Assembly (NCBI RefSeq): GCF_900635775.1 | Contig: NZ_LR134167.1 | Span: 336,001 to 400,000, forward strand | Length of the DNA: 64,000 nucleotides | Reading direction: 5' to 3' | From: Avibacterium volantium | GTDB lineage: Bacteria > Pseudomonadota > Gammaproteobacteria > Enterobacterales > Pasteurellaceae | Shown here: piece after piece, positions 34,392 to 45,775 of the stretch | Layout of the letters: each line of letters starts with the position of its first letter | How positions within the stretch are numbered: the stretch's first letter is position 1 | Program-made: the position numbers and the translations under genes | Notes under the pieces: generated by a model | The model's input: only the letters and a program-made list of their open reading frames with translations | Databases searched by the model: none | What the model was told of the DNA's origin: nothing

Positions 34392-35381
34392 TTAAATAAA
34401 AACATTCTTCTTAAGCCAATTCATAATAAAACTTCGATATATGCTGAATGATTTTCCAATTAGTACGATAATTAATAATGCTCCTGATAAAGCACTAGAA
34501 ATTTCATTAGAGACACCAACCATTTGTAAGCCCTGCTGTAGATAACCAATTAATAGTGCCGCGATGGCTGTGCCAAGAACAGAACCCGCTCCACCATAGA
34601 TATTTGCACCGCCTAATACAACAGCTGTAAGGACAGGCATTAATAATGAACTACCTAAGTCAGAACGAGCTGATCCAAAATAGGATACTAGTAATATTCC
34701 AACAAATGCTGCAACGGCACCTAATAAACCGTAAATAATAAATAAGGTTTGTTTGATAGGTACGGCATTATAAATAGAAGTGCGTTCATTTTGGCCAATT
34801 AAAAATATACTTCTGCCAATGACTGTTTTATGCATTAATAACCAGAATATTATAGCTATAATAATGAAGTAAATAATTGAAGTTGGAATGTTGAAAATAC
34901 TTTGATTAGCGAAGTTTAATAAACTATCTGGAAAACCACCGATACCTTCATAACCAGTAGCGCCAGCAAATCCAGATAGTAATAAAGCTCCACCACCGTA
35001 AAGATACATTGTTCCTAGTGTAATGACGAGAGGATTAACTTTGGTGTACAAAATAAGACTTGCATTAAATAACCCACATAAAATTCCAATGATAAAAGTA
35101 AGAAAAATAGCAATGCTTAGAGGATAACCTAATTGAAATAAGACACCTAAAGATATAGCACAAAGACCGACAGTAGAACCAAAAGAAATATCCATACCAC
35201 CACTAACAATAATCAGTGTCAGTGGTAATGCCAACATTCCAATATAAATAAAATCACTTGTGCTATATAACAAAATATTGATATCTAGCATTCTAGGGTT
35301 AAATAAACCAAATCCAATTATTTCTAAAATAACAAGAAAGAATAATGTTATTTCCCAGCTATATTTCTTTATCTGTAACAT
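34392..35381 (-). CDS. lsrD: AI-2 ABC transporter permease LsrD
   Basis: A 329-residue permease of the ribose/branched-chain type with about ten hydrophobic segments. SGGMDISFGSTVGLCAIS is the typical family motif. It pairs with LsrC as the membrane channel for AI-2. It starts 15 bases after lsrC; a 93-base gap separates it from lsrB. Confidence 0.93.
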   Translation of the reverse strand: MLQIKKYSWEITLFFLVILEIIGFGLFNPRMLDINILLYSTSDFIYIGMLALPLTLIIVSGGMDISFGSTVGLCAISLGVLFQLGYPLSIAIFLTFIIGILCGLFNASLILYTKVNPLVITLGTMYLYGGGALLLSGFAGATGYEGIGGFPDSLLNFANQSIFNIPTSIIYFIIIAIIFWLLMHKTVIGRSIFLIGQNERTSIYNAVPIKQTLFIIYGLLGAVAAFVGILLVSYFGSARSDLGSSLLMPVLTAVVLGGANIYGGAGSVLGTAIAALLIGYLQQGLQMVGVSNEISSALSGALLIIVLIGKSFSIYRSFIMNWLKKNVFI

Positions 35382-35395
35382 AATTTCTCCTTAAT

Positions 35396-36376
35396 TTATT
35401 TAGTGTTAAGGAATCTGGAGTAACGTTGTAGTTTTAAGTTTTCACTAATCATTACTCTTATTCTTCCATCAAAAATTAATACACATAGTAAAACGAGTCC
35501 TGCAATAAAATTATTCCAATAAGCAGGAACTTTAAGTAAAACCAAGATCGTATCAATTTGTATCAGGAAGTAAGCGCCTAATACGGCACCGAGAATATTT
35601 CCTGCTCCACCAAGCAAACTAATTCCACCTAATACACAAGCAGCAATAGCTTTCATTTCTAAACCACTGCCAGTTGAGTTCGGAACAAAACCAATTTGTG
35701 AAGTGAATACTATTCCAGCGATGGCCGCCATTAATCCATTAATTGTAAATGCAAGGATTCGAATCTGATTTGTTTTCACACCAAGTTGTAATGCACCTTG
35801 TAGATTATCGCCTACGGCATAGAAATTGCGTCCATTTTGAGTACGAGTAAGAATGAAGTAAGAAATTAAAATAAGTATTAGTGTCATCCATCCAATGGGA
35901 GAGATAGATAACAAGTTAGGGGATGCAAGTAATTTTAAATCTTGTGGTAATCCTTCGATCCATTTACCACCAGTGATTAATAGCATTATTCCTTTGTACA
36001 AACCTAATGTACCTAGTGTGGCAACAATAGCAGGTATCTTTAATAAAGTAACAAGTATTCCATTAAATATTCCCGCTGCGATTCCACATAATAAAGTCAT
36101 AAAAAATGCAGTAACCAGATTAAATTCAGCGTTAAGAAGACTACCCATAATTACAGCACATAGCCCCATTATTGAACCGATGGAAACATCAATGTTACGC
36201 GTTAAAATAACGAACGTTGTACCTAGTGCTAATAGGATAACAATGAGAGATGAATTAAAAATCATTGTTATTGTTTGCAAATGAAATCCATTACCTTCAA
36301 ATCCAAGTAATAGAAAAAGAAATAAAATAGCAATTAGAATGGTTATTTCTCTATTGTTTTGAATGAATTTCCACAT
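35396..36376 (-). CDS. lsrC: AI-2 ABC transporter permease LsrC
   Basis: A 326-residue permease. I start at the ATG at 36376 ([17 protein letters not shown]), which follows a GGAGA ribosome site; an upstream in-frame ATG (36415) would run into lsrA. Motifs include [18 protein letters not shown] and [15 protein letters not shown]. Forms the channel with LsrD. Confidence 0.92.
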   Translation of the reverse strand: MWKFIQNNREITILIAILFLFLLLGFEGNGFHLQTITMIFNSSLIVILLALGTTFVILTRNIDVSIGSIMGLCAVIMGSLLNAEFNLVTAFFMTLLCGIAAGIFNGILVTLLKIPAIVATLGTLGLYKGIMLLITGGKWIEGLPQDLKLLASPNLLSISPIGWMTLILILISYFILTRTQNGRNFYAVGDNLQGALQLGVKTNQIRILAFTINGLMAAIAGIVFTSQIGFVPNSTGSGLEMKAIAACVLGGISLLGGAGNILGAVLGAYFLIQIDTILVLLKVPAYWNNFIAGLVLLCVLIFDGRIRVMISENLKLQRYSRFLNTK

Positions 36377-36398
36377 AATTTGGTGTCTCCTTTGAAAT

Positions 36399-37907
36399 TT
36401 ATCCGCCAAATGCAAATTGCATAATCTTATCGCTATTTATTTGATCACCTTGCAAACTACAGTTAATTTCTCCATCATGCATAACAAGAACACGATCAGA
36501 CATTTTCTCGATTTCTTCTAAGTCAGAAGAAATGAAAAGCACGGCAACATTTTGTTTAGCGACTGATTTGATAAGTTGATAGATATCAGCTCTTGCACCG
36601 ACATCAACACCGCGAGTAGGTTCATCAACGATCAGTAAACGTGGATTGGCTTCTAAACATTTAGCAATTAAGACTTTTTGCTGATTTCCACCAGATAGGG
36701 TGCGAATAGGTTGTTGTGGCATTGCATATTTTATACCCATCGCTCTTTTATAACGTTCTAAAGTAGCATTTTCTCTATTTTCATCTAGCCAGAATCCTTG
36801 ATTGTAATAAGTGAGCGCACAGACATTCCAAGTAAGTGCCGCATCTAAATATAATCCTGAAGATTGCCGGTCTTCGGGAAGATAAACAATACCTTTTTGT
36901 AAACGCTGTTTTAATGAGAGAGAAGTAATATTTTCATTTTTAAATAAAATTTCACCGCACTTTGCTTTTCTTAAACCATATAAGGTTTCTGCAAGTTCTG
37001 TTCTACCAGCTCCTACAACACCAGCTAATCCAAGTATTTCACCAGGATAAAGATCAAAGGTGATATTTTTAAAACCTTCACCAGTTAAATGATTTACTTC
37101 AAGGATAGGAGAGTTAGTATCTTTAGTACGTAGATGACCAGGTAATTCTAACCAAAGTTTTTGTGTTTCATTAAGCTGAGCATTTTTCAAGCTAGGCTTA
37201 ATTGCGTTGATAATTTTTTCTTGAGTTAGGTCATTGGTTTTCCCTGTTAAAGCGATATATCCATCTCGCATAATACTAATGCGATGAGAGATCTGACATA
37301 CTTCATTTAATTTATGGGAAATAAAAATGATACCTACACCTTTATCTAATAATGAATTAATTTTATTAAATAGATTTTCAGTTTCAGCAGGTGTTAAAGA
37401 AGCTGTGGGCTCATCAAGAATAAGCAAACTTGCGTTACGCATTAGTCCGCGCATAATTTCCACAAGTTGTTGATCTGCAACTTCTAAAGATCCTGCTTGC
37501 ATATCAAGAGACAAATGAGAGTTTAGCTCTTTCAGCAATTCATTTAGTTTTTCTTCATTTTCTTTATGACGGGGTAAACTAAAAAGGATATTTTCTTTTA
37601 CGGTTAAATTTGGAAAGAGCAGAGGTTCTTGTGGAACAAGATAGATTCCAAGACGATGTGCTTTCTGTGGGGAAAGTCTAGTCTGAATTTCACCACCAAT
37701 TTTTATTGTGCCACTATCAGCAGATTGGATACCAGCGATAATTTTCATTAATGTTGATTTTCCAGCGCCATTCCCACCTAATAGTGAGTGAATTTCACCA
37801 GCATATACAGAAAAATCTATATCTTTAAGAACTTCTACGCCTGAAAAGGATTTGCTGATATTATGTACATCTAATAAACATTTTTTCATTGAAGATTCAT
37901 TATGCAT
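36399..37907 (-). CDS. lsrA: AI-2 ABC transporter ATPase LsrA
   Basis: A 502-residue double-domain ABC ATPase of the sugar-importer type. The first domain has Walker [10 protein letters not shown] and Walker [12 protein letters not shown]; the second has [18 protein letters not shown] and [12 protein letters not shown]. The second Walker A is degenerate, as usual in this family. First gene of lsrACDBFG, divergent from lsrRK across two CRP sites. One uptake sequence is inside. Confidence 0.95.
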   Translation of the reverse strand: MHNESSMKKCLLDVHNISKSFSGVEVLKDIDFSVYAGEIHSLLGGNGAGKSTLMKIIAGIQSADSGTIKIGGEIQTRLSPQKAHRLGIYLVPQEPLLFPNLTVKENILFSLPRHKENEEKLNELLKELNSHLSLDMQAGSLEVADQQLVEIMRGLMRNASLLILDEPTASLTPAETENLFNKINSLLDKGVGIIFISHKLNEVCQISHRISIMRDGYIALTGKTNDLTQEKIINAIKPSLKNAQLNETQKLWLELPGHLRTKDTNSPILEVNHLTGEGFKNITFDLYPGEILGLAGVVGAGRTELAETLYGLRKAKCGEILFKNENITSLSLKQRLQKGIVYLPEDRQSSGLYLDAALTWNVCALTYYNQGFWLDENRENATLERYKRAMGIKYAMPQQPIRTLSGGNQQKVLIAKCLEANPRLLIVDEPTRGVDVGARADIYQLIKSVAKQNVAVLFISSDLEEIEKMSDRVLVMHDGEINCSLQGDQINSDKIMQFAFGG

Positions 37908-37990
37908 AAGATGTTACCTTTAATGGTTGAACAAATGTGAAGTCTGAAATTCAATTTATCATAATGTTAGTTCCAAACATAAAATAAATC

Positions 37991-38006
37991 TGTGATCAAG
38001 ATCTCA
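37991..38006. promoter_or_regulatory. CRP site in the lsrA-lsrR intergenic region (lsrA-proximal)
   Basis: TGTGA-N6-TCTCA, 9 of 10 matches to TGTGA-N6-TCACA. It lies 84-99 bases from the lsrA start and is one of two sites in this divergent control region. Confidence 0.7.
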
Positions 38007-38049
38007 TATTCAGATTATTTACCCTATAAATGGAAGTTTTTATCTGAAA

Positions 38050-38065
38050 AGTGATCTGTGTCACA
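38050..38065. promoter_or_regulatory. CRP site in the lsrA-lsrR intergenic region (lsrR-proximal)
   Basis: AGTGA-TCTGTG-TCACA, 9 of 10 consensus matches, 72-87 bases upstream of the lsrR start. cAMP-CRP activation of lsr is known in E. coli and its relatives. Confidence 0.78.
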
Positions 38066-38136
38066 GTATTTGAAAAAATTGAAGATGAACAATTGATATT
38101 TTTATGATTCATATGAATAATATTTGTGAGTAGAAA

Positions 38137-39102
38137 ATGAATGAAAAAAGACAAGAAATGAACGCATTATCTCATTCAATGACAGAAGAAGAGCTTTTAG
38201 CTCGTATTGCTTGGTTTTATTACCACGATAATTTAACACAAGGTGAAATTGGAGAAAGACTAGGATTGCCTAGGCTAAAAGTTTCTCGGCTGTTAGAGAG
38301 AGGGCGTCAGCATGGAATTATTAAAGTTCAGATTAACTCTCGGTTTACGGGGTGCTTAGAATTAGAACAGGCCTTACAGCAACGTTTTGATTTGAAATAT
38401 ATTCGAATTTTACCAGAGCTAGAACAACATGATCTGAATGAGCGCTTAGGAATTGGGGCTGCGCAATTATTAATGTCCTTACTCAAGCCTAATCAACTTT
38501 TATCCATTGGGTTTGGGGAAACCATTATGCAGACTATTAAATATAGCAATGATTTTATTACTCAGAATCAAATTAAACTGATTACCTTATCTGGTGGGGT
38601 TGGTCCCTATATGAAAGGTATTGGCCAATTGGATGGCTCTTGTTCTGTGAGTATTATCCCAGCGCCGTTAAGGGCTTCATCAATAGAAGCAGCTAAATTA
38701 TTTAAAAAAGAAGCTTGCGTTAGGGATATTATGCTTGCAGCTTGTAGTGCTGATGTCGCAATCGTTGGTATTGGAGCAACGCGGCAGCGAGGACAGGCAA
38801 CATTATTGCGTTCAGGTTATATAACAGAAGAGAAGCAGCAAACAATTAGAGCAAAAGGTGCTGTAGGAGATATTCTTGGTTATTTTATGCAAAAAGATGG
38901 CACATTACAGCCTGATATGCCATTGCATGAAGAGTTAATCAGTGTTTCTTTAGATAACTTGCAAAAAATTCCTAATGTAATTGGTATTGCAGGTGGAGAA
39001 AATAAGGTCGAAGCTATCCTAAGTGCATTATATGGGAAGCATATCAATTCATTAGTAACAGAAGAAAAAACGGCTCGTATGATCCTTGCACACCTTGTCT
39101 AG
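38137..39102 (+). CDS. lsrR: lsr operon repressor LsrR
   Basis: A 321-residue SorC/DeoR-type regulator. A helix-turn-helix ([25 protein letters not shown], cited in two parts: [12 protein letters not shown] and [10 protein letters not shown]) opens the protein, followed by a sugar-phosphate-binding domain that senses phospho-AI-2. A second ATG seven codons in (38158) is an alternative start; ribosome sites are weak for both. It is followed by lsrK. Confidence 0.93.
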   Translation: MNEKRQEMNALSHSMTEEELLARIAWFYYHDNLTQGEIGERLGLPRLKVSRLLERGRQHGIIKVQINSRFTGCLELEQALQQRFDLKYIRILPELEQHDLNERLGIGAAQLLMSLLKPNQLLSIGFGETIMQTIKYSNDFITQNQIKLITLSGGVGPYMKGIGQLDGSCSVSIIPAPLRASSIEAAKLFKKEACVRDIMLAACSADVAIVGIGATRQRGQATLLRSGYITEEKQQTIRAKGAVGDILGYFMQKDGTLQPDMPLHEELISVSLDNLQKIPNVIGIAGGENKVEAILSALYGKHINSLVTEEKTARMILAHLV

Positions 39103-39159
39103 ATGTTATAAGTGCGGTTGGTTTTTTTAGCGTTTTTTCAAGATTATTCAGGAGGGAAC

Positions 39160-40737
39160 ATGGAAAAGAAATCAGCCTATTTAATGGCATTAGATGCAGG
39201 AACAGGGAGTATTAGAGCGGTTATTTTTGATTTAGAAGGAAATCAAATTGGTGCAGCACAATACGAATGGAGTCATTTAAGCGATCCAAATATCCCAGGA
39301 GCAATGGAGTTTGATTTAGAACATAATTGGGATTTAGCTTGTAAAAGTATTTCGACAGTATTAGATAAAACGAAAATAAGTCCCGATCAGATTTTAGCAA
39401 TTTCGACCTGTTCAATGCGTGAAGGTATTGTCTTATACGATGAAAAACAGCAACCAATTTGGGCTTGTGGTAATGTTGATGCTAGAGCAACCCAAGAGGT
39501 GAATGAATTAAAAGAGCTTTATAATCATACATTTGAAGAAACACTTTATCATATTTCAGGCCAAACTTTGGCATTAAGTGCTGTACCAAGATTATTATGG
39601 CTCGCCCATCACCGTAGTGATATTTATCGAAAAACCAAAGCGATAACCATGATTAGCGATTGGCTCGGATTTATGCTAAGTGGGCAGCTTGCGGTAGAAC
39701 CTTCTAATGCGGGAACTACGGGGATGTTGGATTTGCATACTCGCCAATGGTCTCCAATGCTGTTAGATATGGCGGGATTAAACTCTACTATTTTGCCTCC
39801 AGTTAAGGAAACAGGTGAAGTCTTAGGGCAGGTTACAAAGCAAGCAGCGGAAATAACAGGATTGAAAGAGGGAACACCAGTCATTGTAGGTGGCGGAGAT
39901 GTTCAGCTGGGGTGTTTAGGGTTAGGTATTACAGAGCCTTCACAGGCGGCGATTATTGGGGGGACTTTTTGGCAACAAGTGGTAAATCTGCCAGCCCCAC
40001 AGACAGATCCTGAAATGAATATTCGTATAAATCCTTATGTCATTTCTCCCTTAGTTCAAGCTGAATCTATTAGTTTTTTCACTGGATTAACGATGCGTTG
40101 GTTTAGAGATGTTTTTTGTGAAGAAGAAAAACATTTAGCTGAAAAACTTGGCGTTGATGCTTATAGCTTACTCGAACAAATGGCCGAAAAGGTACCAGCT
40201 GGAGCAAATGATGTTATACCTATTTTTTCTGATGCGATGCATTTTAAATCTTGGTATCACGCAGCACCATCATTTATTAATCTTTCGATTGATCCAGAAA
40301 AATGCAATAAACCTGTTTTATTTAGAGCATTAGAAGAAAACGCAGCAGTAGTCTCTTCTTATAATTTAGATCAGGTAGAAAAATTTTCTAAAGTTAAACT
40401 AAAAGAAATTGTTTTTGCTGGTGGCGGAGCTAAAGGAAAATTATGGAGTCAAATCCTTGCTGATGTTACAGGACTGATTGTAAATATTCCTGTAGTAAAA
40501 GAGGCAACTGCATTAGGTTGTGCGATTGCAGCAGGTGTTGGCGTTGGGGTTTATTCTTCTTTGGCCGAAGCAGGAAAAAAACTTGTCAGATTTGAACGAA
40601 AACATATACCAAACCCTAAAAATTATGAGCTTTATCAGCAGCACAAACAACAATGGGCTGAAGTTTATCAGAAACAATTACAACTTGTAGATGAAGGATT
40701 AACCACATCATTGTGGAAAGCACCAGGTGTAAAATAA
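39160..40737 (+). CDS. lsrK: AI-2 kinase LsrK
   Basis: A 525-residue FGGY-family kinase that phosphorylates imported AI-2, producing the LsrR inducer. I start at 39160 ([20 protein letters not shown]), which has a strong AGGAGG seven bases upstream; the open frame extends back 16 more codons over the uptake sequence. DAGTGS is the phosphate-binding motif, and [19 protein letters not shown] is the FGGY signature region. Cotranscribed with lsrR. Confidence 0.95.
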   Translation: MEKKSAYLMALDAGTGSIRAVIFDLEGNQIGAAQYEWSHLSDPNIPGAMEFDLEHNWDLACKSISTVLDKTKISPDQILAISTCSMREGIVLYDEKQQPIWACGNVDARATQEVNELKELYNHTFEETLYHISGQTLALSAVPRLLWLAHHRSDIYRKTKAITMISDWLGFMLSGQLAVEPSNAGTTGMLDLHTRQWSPMLLDMAGLNSTILPPVKETGEVLGQVTKQAAEITGLKEGTPVIVGGGDVQLGCLGLGITEPSQAAIIGGTFWQQVVNLPAPQTDPEMNIRINPYVISPLVQAESISFFTGLTMRWFRDVFCEEEKHLAEKLGVDAYSLLEQMAEKVPAGANDVIPIFSDAMHFKSWYHAAPSFINLSIDPEKCNKPVLFRALEENAAVVSSYNLDQVEKFSKVKLKEIVFAGGGAKGKLWSQILADVTGLIVNIPVVKEATALGCAIAAGVGVGVYSSLAEAGKKLVRFERKHIPNPKNYELYQQHKQQWAEVYQKQLQLVDEGLTTSLWKAPGVK

Positions 40738-40751
40738 TCATTCAGCCCAAT

Positions 40752-40781
40752 AAAAAACCTAGCCATCAAGCTAGGTTTTTT
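40752..40781. terminator. Bidirectional terminator between lsrK and aroE
   Basis: Perfect 12-base stem AAAAAACCTAGC / GCTAGGTTTTTT with a 6-base loop; symmetric, so it can end both convergent genes. Confidence 0.92.
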
Positions 40782-40798
40782 ATTGAAATGAAATCAGA

Positions 40799-41611
<813 letters not shown>

Positions 41612-41614
41612 TTA

Positions 41615-42178
41615 TTAACCTTGACGGAAAAGCTGTTGTGTAAAAAGATCCCGTATTTCAGAGGGATTATTCGCCGCACCCACCGCCATTTCTAACACGG
41701 GGAAGTCTTGCCCAAACTGGGCTTTCACCTCGCAAGCGGTACGACAAGGGGGCAAGCCGGTTAAATTCGCACTGGTTGAAGTGAGCGGAAAACCTGCTTG
41801 CTCACATAATATTTTTACCGCAGGGTGATCGGAAATCCGCACCGCAATGGTGGGAAATTGCCCCTTGAGAAAATCGGGGGTATGACGATGAGCTGGCACA
41901 ACCCAAGTGGTGGGGCGATCATAACGTGCCGTGAGCCGCTGCCAATGGGTTTCGCTAAATTCCCGATCATCAATAAAAGGCAATAGAAAATCCAAGATCG
42001 GAGCGATTAAAATCAAGCCTTTGTGCATCGGGCGTTGTTTTAAATCGAGCAATTTCCGCACCGCACTTTCACTTTGCGGATTACAGCCCAAACCAAACAC
42101 CGCTTCAGTGGGATAGGCGATGACCTCATTTTGTTTTAATTGCTCAACCAGTTGAGCCACATTCTGTTGGTTATTCAT
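41615..42178 (-). CDS. tsaC: Threonylcarbamoyl-AMP synthase TsaC
   Basis: A YrdC-family protein of 187 residues from [17 protein letters not shown]. It makes threonylcarbamoyl-AMP for the t6A37 modification of t[27 protein letters not shown] and [12 protein letters not shown] are family signatures. I start at 42178, where the ATG overlaps the yrdD stop (ATGAATAA), rather than at an upstream ATG inside yrdD. Confidence 0.93.
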   Translation of the reverse strand: MNNQQNVAQLVEQLKQNEVIAYPTEAVFGLGCNPQSESAVRKLLDLKQRPMHKGLILIAPILDFLLPFIDDREFSETHWQRLTARYDRPTTWVVPAHRHTPDFLKGQFPTIAVRISDHPAVKILCEQAGFPLTSTSANLTGLPPCRTACEVKAQFGQDFPVLEMAVGAANNPSEIRDLFTQQLFRQG

Positions 42179-42734
42179 TGTCTGTTTCAAATTGATGACG
42201 GCACGCTTTGTTGGCACACAACCAAGTGCGATGCAAAGTGCGGTCGGTTTTTTCTTCTTTTTTTAGTGTGCTAATGGGGTAAGCACATTGAGGACAAGGT
42301 TCGGCATAGGGCTGGCTGGCAAGGGTAAATTTGCATTTCGGAAATTGATCGCAGCCGTAAAACACCTTGCCTTGTCGCCCACGACGCGGCACAAGATGAC
42401 CTTTGCCACAAGCAGGGCAAGGCAAATGCGCTTGTTCGGGTTCAAGTTGTTCGTGAACGATATAATCACAGTGCGGATAATCGCTGCATCCGATGAACAT
42501 ACCAAATTGCCCTTGTTTTAATTGCAAAAAATGACCGCACTTTGGACAATGTTGATCTAAGTCTTTCAATATTTTGCTTTCGTGAGCGGGTTGTAATGGC
42601 TTGATAAAATCGCATTGCGGATAGGCACTGCAGCCTAAAAATAAGCCTTTTTTGCCCTTTTTAATTTGTAGCAACGCGCCACATTGTGGGCAATGTTCTT
42701 CGTGCTTGGAGGCTTGGAATAGGCTTTTACTCAT
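42171..42734 (-). CDS. yrdD: Topoisomerase-type zinc-ribbon protein YrdD
   Basis: 187 residues from [19 protein letters not shown], with repeated topoisomerase IA C-terminal type zinc ribbons, each CPxCG followed by GxFxGCSxYPxC (HCPQCG, HCPKCG, PCPACG), plus a last pair [14 protein letters not shown]. Likely a nucleic-acid-binding protein; its function is unknown. Start chosen at 42734 because it overlaps the maf stop (ATGAGTAA) and fits the family length (E. coli about 180). Confidence 0.88.
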   Translation of the reverse strand: MSKSLFQASKHEEHCPQCGALLQIKKGKKGLFLGCSAYPQCDFIKPLQPAHESKILKDLDQHCPKCGHFLQLKQGQFGMFIGCSDYPHCDYIVHEQLEPEQAHLPCPACGKGHLVPRRGRQGKVFYGCDQFPKCKFTLASQPYAEPCPQCAYPISTLKKEEKTDRTLHRTWLCANKACRHQFETDNE

Positions 42735-43350
42735 TGCATTGCTCACTTGAACTGAATAAATCAACCCCAACTTGACGCAGCAACTCCGCCGTTTCAAACA
42801 CAGGCAAGCCCATCACACCGCTGGAACTGCCTTCAATATGAGAAATAAAGATTCCGCCCATACCTTGAATGCCATAAGCGCCCGCTTTATCCATTGGTTC
42901 GCCGGTGCGGATATACGCGGAAATTTCTTGTTCTGTCAAAGGCTTAAAGGTAACTTGGCTGGTTTGCACAAGGCTATGTTTTTGATCGGGCAAGCTGACA
43001 CACACGGCGGTTAGCACTTGGTGCGTTCTGCCGGAAAGCAAGCGTAGCATTTGCGCGGCTTGATCGTGATTTTGTGGTTTGCCTAAAATTTGCCCATCGC
43101 ACACCACGCTAGTGTCTGCGGACAAAATGGGTAAGTGCGGTGCAAAATTGGCCAGTTTTTCAAGCTGTTGGCGGGCGGCGTGATTTTTCTCTTGCGCCAT
43201 TCTGCGTACATAGTCCACAGGCTGCTCATCAGCTTTCGGGGTTTCATCAATATCCGCATTGAAGATTTCCACCTTCAACCCCAACTGTTGTAACAGCTGT
43301 AAACGGCGTGGGCTTTGCGAAGCAAGATAAAGTTGTGGTTGTGTTGTCAT
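42727..43350 (-). CDS. Maf-family nucleoside triphosphate pyrophosphatase
   Basis: A 207-residue house-cleaning pyrophosphatase. The Maf signature LASQSPRRLQLLQQLG opens the protein; ILSADTSVVCDGQILGKP and the KAGAYGIQGMGG segment are as in the dTTP/UTP pyrophosphatase (YhdE) group. Its stop overlaps the yrdD start by eight bases. Confidence 0.93.
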   Translation of the reverse strand: MTTQPQLYLASQSPRRLQLLQQLGLKVEIFNADIDETPKADEQPVDYVRRMAQEKNHAARQQLEKLANFAPHLPILSADTSVVCDGQILGKPQNHDQAAQMLRLLSGRTHQVLTAVCVSLPDQKHSLVQTSQVTFKPLTEQEISAYIRTGEPMDKAGAYGIQGMGGIFISHIEGSSSGVMGLPVFETAELLRQVGVDLFSSSEQCNE

Positions 43351-43505
43351 TTTTTCCGCTGATTAAACCAAAATTGCATTATACTTTATTATAGTTCCGC
43401 AAAGATTTCATCTGAAAAATCCACCGCACTTTGAGCCACTGCACTTTGGAACGAGAAAATTTAGCGGAAAGTGCGGGGTAAATTTTGTTAATTTTAAGGA
43501 AAACA

Positions 43506-45125
43506 ATGATCGAACTTACTCAATCTCAATGGCTAGGCGTTGCCGTCTTGTTGCTTATTTTCTGCCTTGTGCTGTTTTTTATTAGCACCAAACATCAGCG
43601 TGATAAACAAGAATTAGCACAGGATTTGAATAAAAACATCAATGATTTCAATCAGCTACTCGAAAAATATGAAACCCTCTCACAGCTTAAAAATCAGCTT
43701 GAGCAAGATAAAGTGAAAGCGGAAACTAACGCGGAGGGGTTGCAGGTTCGGCTTGGGGAGCGTGATGAAAAAATCACCTATTTGCAACAAGAATTGGACG
43801 AAGAGCAGGCGCGCCATAATGATGCCGCCTCGCAAGTTTCCACAATGAAAGAGCGTTTTGGTATTGCCACCGCCCAAGTACATAGCTTGCAAACCCAGCT
43901 CAACCGCAACCGCGAAGAACTCAGCCAAAAACAGCAAGAATGTGTAAATTTAAGCGAAAAATCCACCGCACTTTTGCAGCAACTCACCGAGTTAAAAACG
44001 AGTCTTGGCGAGAAAGAAAAGCATTTTGCCCAGCAACAAGAAGATTTTGTTAGAACGAAACAACAGCTTAGCGTTGAATTTCAAAATTTGGCAAATCGCA
44101 TTTTGGAAGAAAAGAGCCAGAAATTTGATCAAACCAATCAAGCCAGCCTTGATGCCTTGTTAAAGCCATTCCGCGAGCAAATCGAAGGCTTCCAAAAACG
44201 GGTGAATGAAATTCATTCGGAATCCTTAAAAGGCAACGCTAGCCTTGAAAGTGAAATCAAAAAAGTGCTAGATGTGGGGCTTGCGATGTCGCAAGAAGCG
44301 AATAATCTCACTTCTGCCTTAAAAGGGGAAAAGAAAACTCTCGGCAACTGGGGCGAAATTCAGCTTGAGCGTGCCTTGCAGTTAGCAGGCTTGGTGGAAA
44401 ACGATCATTATAAAGCGCAAGATCATTTCCGTAATGCGGAGGGCAAATCCAATTATCCAGATTTTGTGGTGTATTTGCCTGATAATAAACATTTGATTAT
44501 TGACAGCAAAATGTCTTTAGTCGCCTATGAAAATGCGGTGAGTGCCGACAATGAGCAAGCGCAGCAACAATTTTTGCGTGAGCATCACAAGGCGATTAAA
44601 AATCATATTGATGAGCTTTCGCGCAAGGATTACAGCAATTTAATTGGTGTGCATAGCCCAAATTTTGTACTGATGTTCATTGCCGTTGAACCTGCTTATA
44701 TCGAGGCGATGAAGCAGGACAGCAATTTGTTTAATTATGCCTATGAAAAGAACGTCATTTTAGTGTCGCACACCACTTTAATGCCGATTTTACGCACTGT
44801 GGCGAACCTATGGCGCATTGAGCGAGGTAATGCAGAGGCGCGTGAAATTAGCGGTAAGGCAGGGGATATTTATAACCAAATGTGCTTGGTGGCGGAGCGG
44901 TTGGCGAAACTGGGTAACAGTTTGGCAACCGTGAGCGGGCATTATAATCACGCGGTTACCGCCTTTGCTGGGCAACAAGGCTTAGCAGGAAAAATTGAAC
45001 GGTTTAAAGATTTTTCTGCCAAAGCTAACAAAGTGATGCCACAGGTGGAATTGCTGCATAATGACCTTGATTTAGCCAAATTAAGCGCCATTTCAGCAGA
45101 ACAAATTGAACAGGAAAAGCATTGA
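43506..45125 (+). CDS. rmuC: DNA recombination protein RmuC
   Basis: 539 residues from MIELTQSQWLGVAVLL, chosen because AAGGA precedes this ATG; the frame extends seven codons further. It has an N-terminal membrane helix, a long coiled coil (about residues 30-200, Gln/Glu-rich), then the nuclease-like RmuC domain with GNWGEIQLERALQLAGL and LIIDSKMSLVAYENAV. RmuC limits rearrangements at inverted repeats; the biochemical activity is not settled. Confidence 0.94.
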   Translation: MIELTQSQWLGVAVLLLIFCLVLFFISTKHQRDKQELAQDLNKNINDFNQLLEKYETLSQLKNQLEQDKVKAETNAEGLQVRLGERDEKITYLQQELDEEQARHNDAASQVSTMKERFGIATAQVHSLQTQLNRNREELSQKQQECVNLSEKSTALLQQLTELKTSLGEKEKHFAQQQEDFVRTKQQLSVEFQNLANRILEEKSQKFDQTNQASLDALLKPFREQIEGFQKRVNEIHSESLKGNASLESEIKKVLDVGLAMSQEANNLTSALKGEKKTLGNWGEIQLERALQLAGLVENDHYKAQDHFRNAEGKSNYPDFVVYLPDNKHLIIDSKMSLVAYENAVSADNEQAQQQFLREHHKAIKNHIDELSRKDYSNLIGVHSPNFVLMFIAVEPAYIEAMKQDSNLFNYAYEKNVILVSHTTLMPILRTVANLWRIERGNAEAREISGKAGDIYNQMCLVAERLAKLGNSLATVSGHYNHAVTAFAGQQGLAGKIERFKDFSAKANKVMPQVELLHNDLDLAKLSAISAEQIEQEKH

Positions 45126-45204
45126 TATTTTGCCGAAAAACAGGTAACTTCAGCGCCCATTAATAAAAAGAGAACAACATTAGGAATAGAAAAATAGGAT
45201 ATTT

Positions 45205-45741
45205 ATGCAACATTCGTCTTCAACTAAATACAAAACCCCCACATTATTTAGCCAGATTATTTTCGCCAGCCGTTGGCTGCAACTGCCGATTTATCTTGGC
45301 TTAATCGTGGTGCAAGGCATTTACGCCTACAAATTTATGAAATCCCTATGGGAACTTATCACCAACCTGCAAGAACTGGATTCCAACGCCATTATGCTTT
45401 CCGTGCTAAATTTGATTGATGTGGTGATGATCGCCAATTTGTTGGTTATGGTGATTGTGGGCGGTTACGAGATTTTCGTTTCCAAGCTGCATACCGAGGG
45501 CCACCCAGATGAACCTGAATGGTTAAGCCACGTTAATGCTTCCGTGTTGAAAGTGAAACTTTCTATGTCGATCATCAGTATTTCGTCTATCCATATGCTA
45601 CAAACTTTCGTCAATGCAGCAAATATGCCAGAAAAAACGATGATGTGGCAATTATTGCTTCATTTAGGCTTTTTGGTTTCCGCCATCGCAATGGCTTATA
45701 CGGATAAAATCTTGTATAGCACCAGCCATAAAAATCATTAA
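45205..45741 (+). CDS. yqhA: YqhA-family inner membrane protein (UPF0114)
   Basis: A 178-residue protein with four hydrophobic helices. The family features [41 protein letters not shown] and the [14 protein letters not shown] stretch match YqhA. Its function is unknown. It is preceded by AGGATATTT as the ribosome site and converges on mutS. Confidence 0.9.
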   Translation: MQHSSSTKYKTPTLFSQIIFASRWLQLPIYLGLIVVQGIYAYKFMKSLWELITNLQELDSNAIMLSVLNLIDVVMIANLLVMVIVGGYEIFVSKLHTEGHPDEPEWLSHVNASVLKVKLSMSIISISSIHMLQTFVNAANMPEKTMMWQLLLHLGFLVSAIAMAYTDKILYSTSHKNH

Positions 45742-45748
45742 TTTTTCC

Positions 45749-45775
45749 ACCGCTCTTTATAAAAGAGCGGTTTTT
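45749..45775. terminator. Terminator between yqhA and mutS
   Basis: Stem ACCGCTCTTT / AAAGAGCGGT with a 3-base loop and a T-run after it; it serves the convergent genes. Confidence 0.85.
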
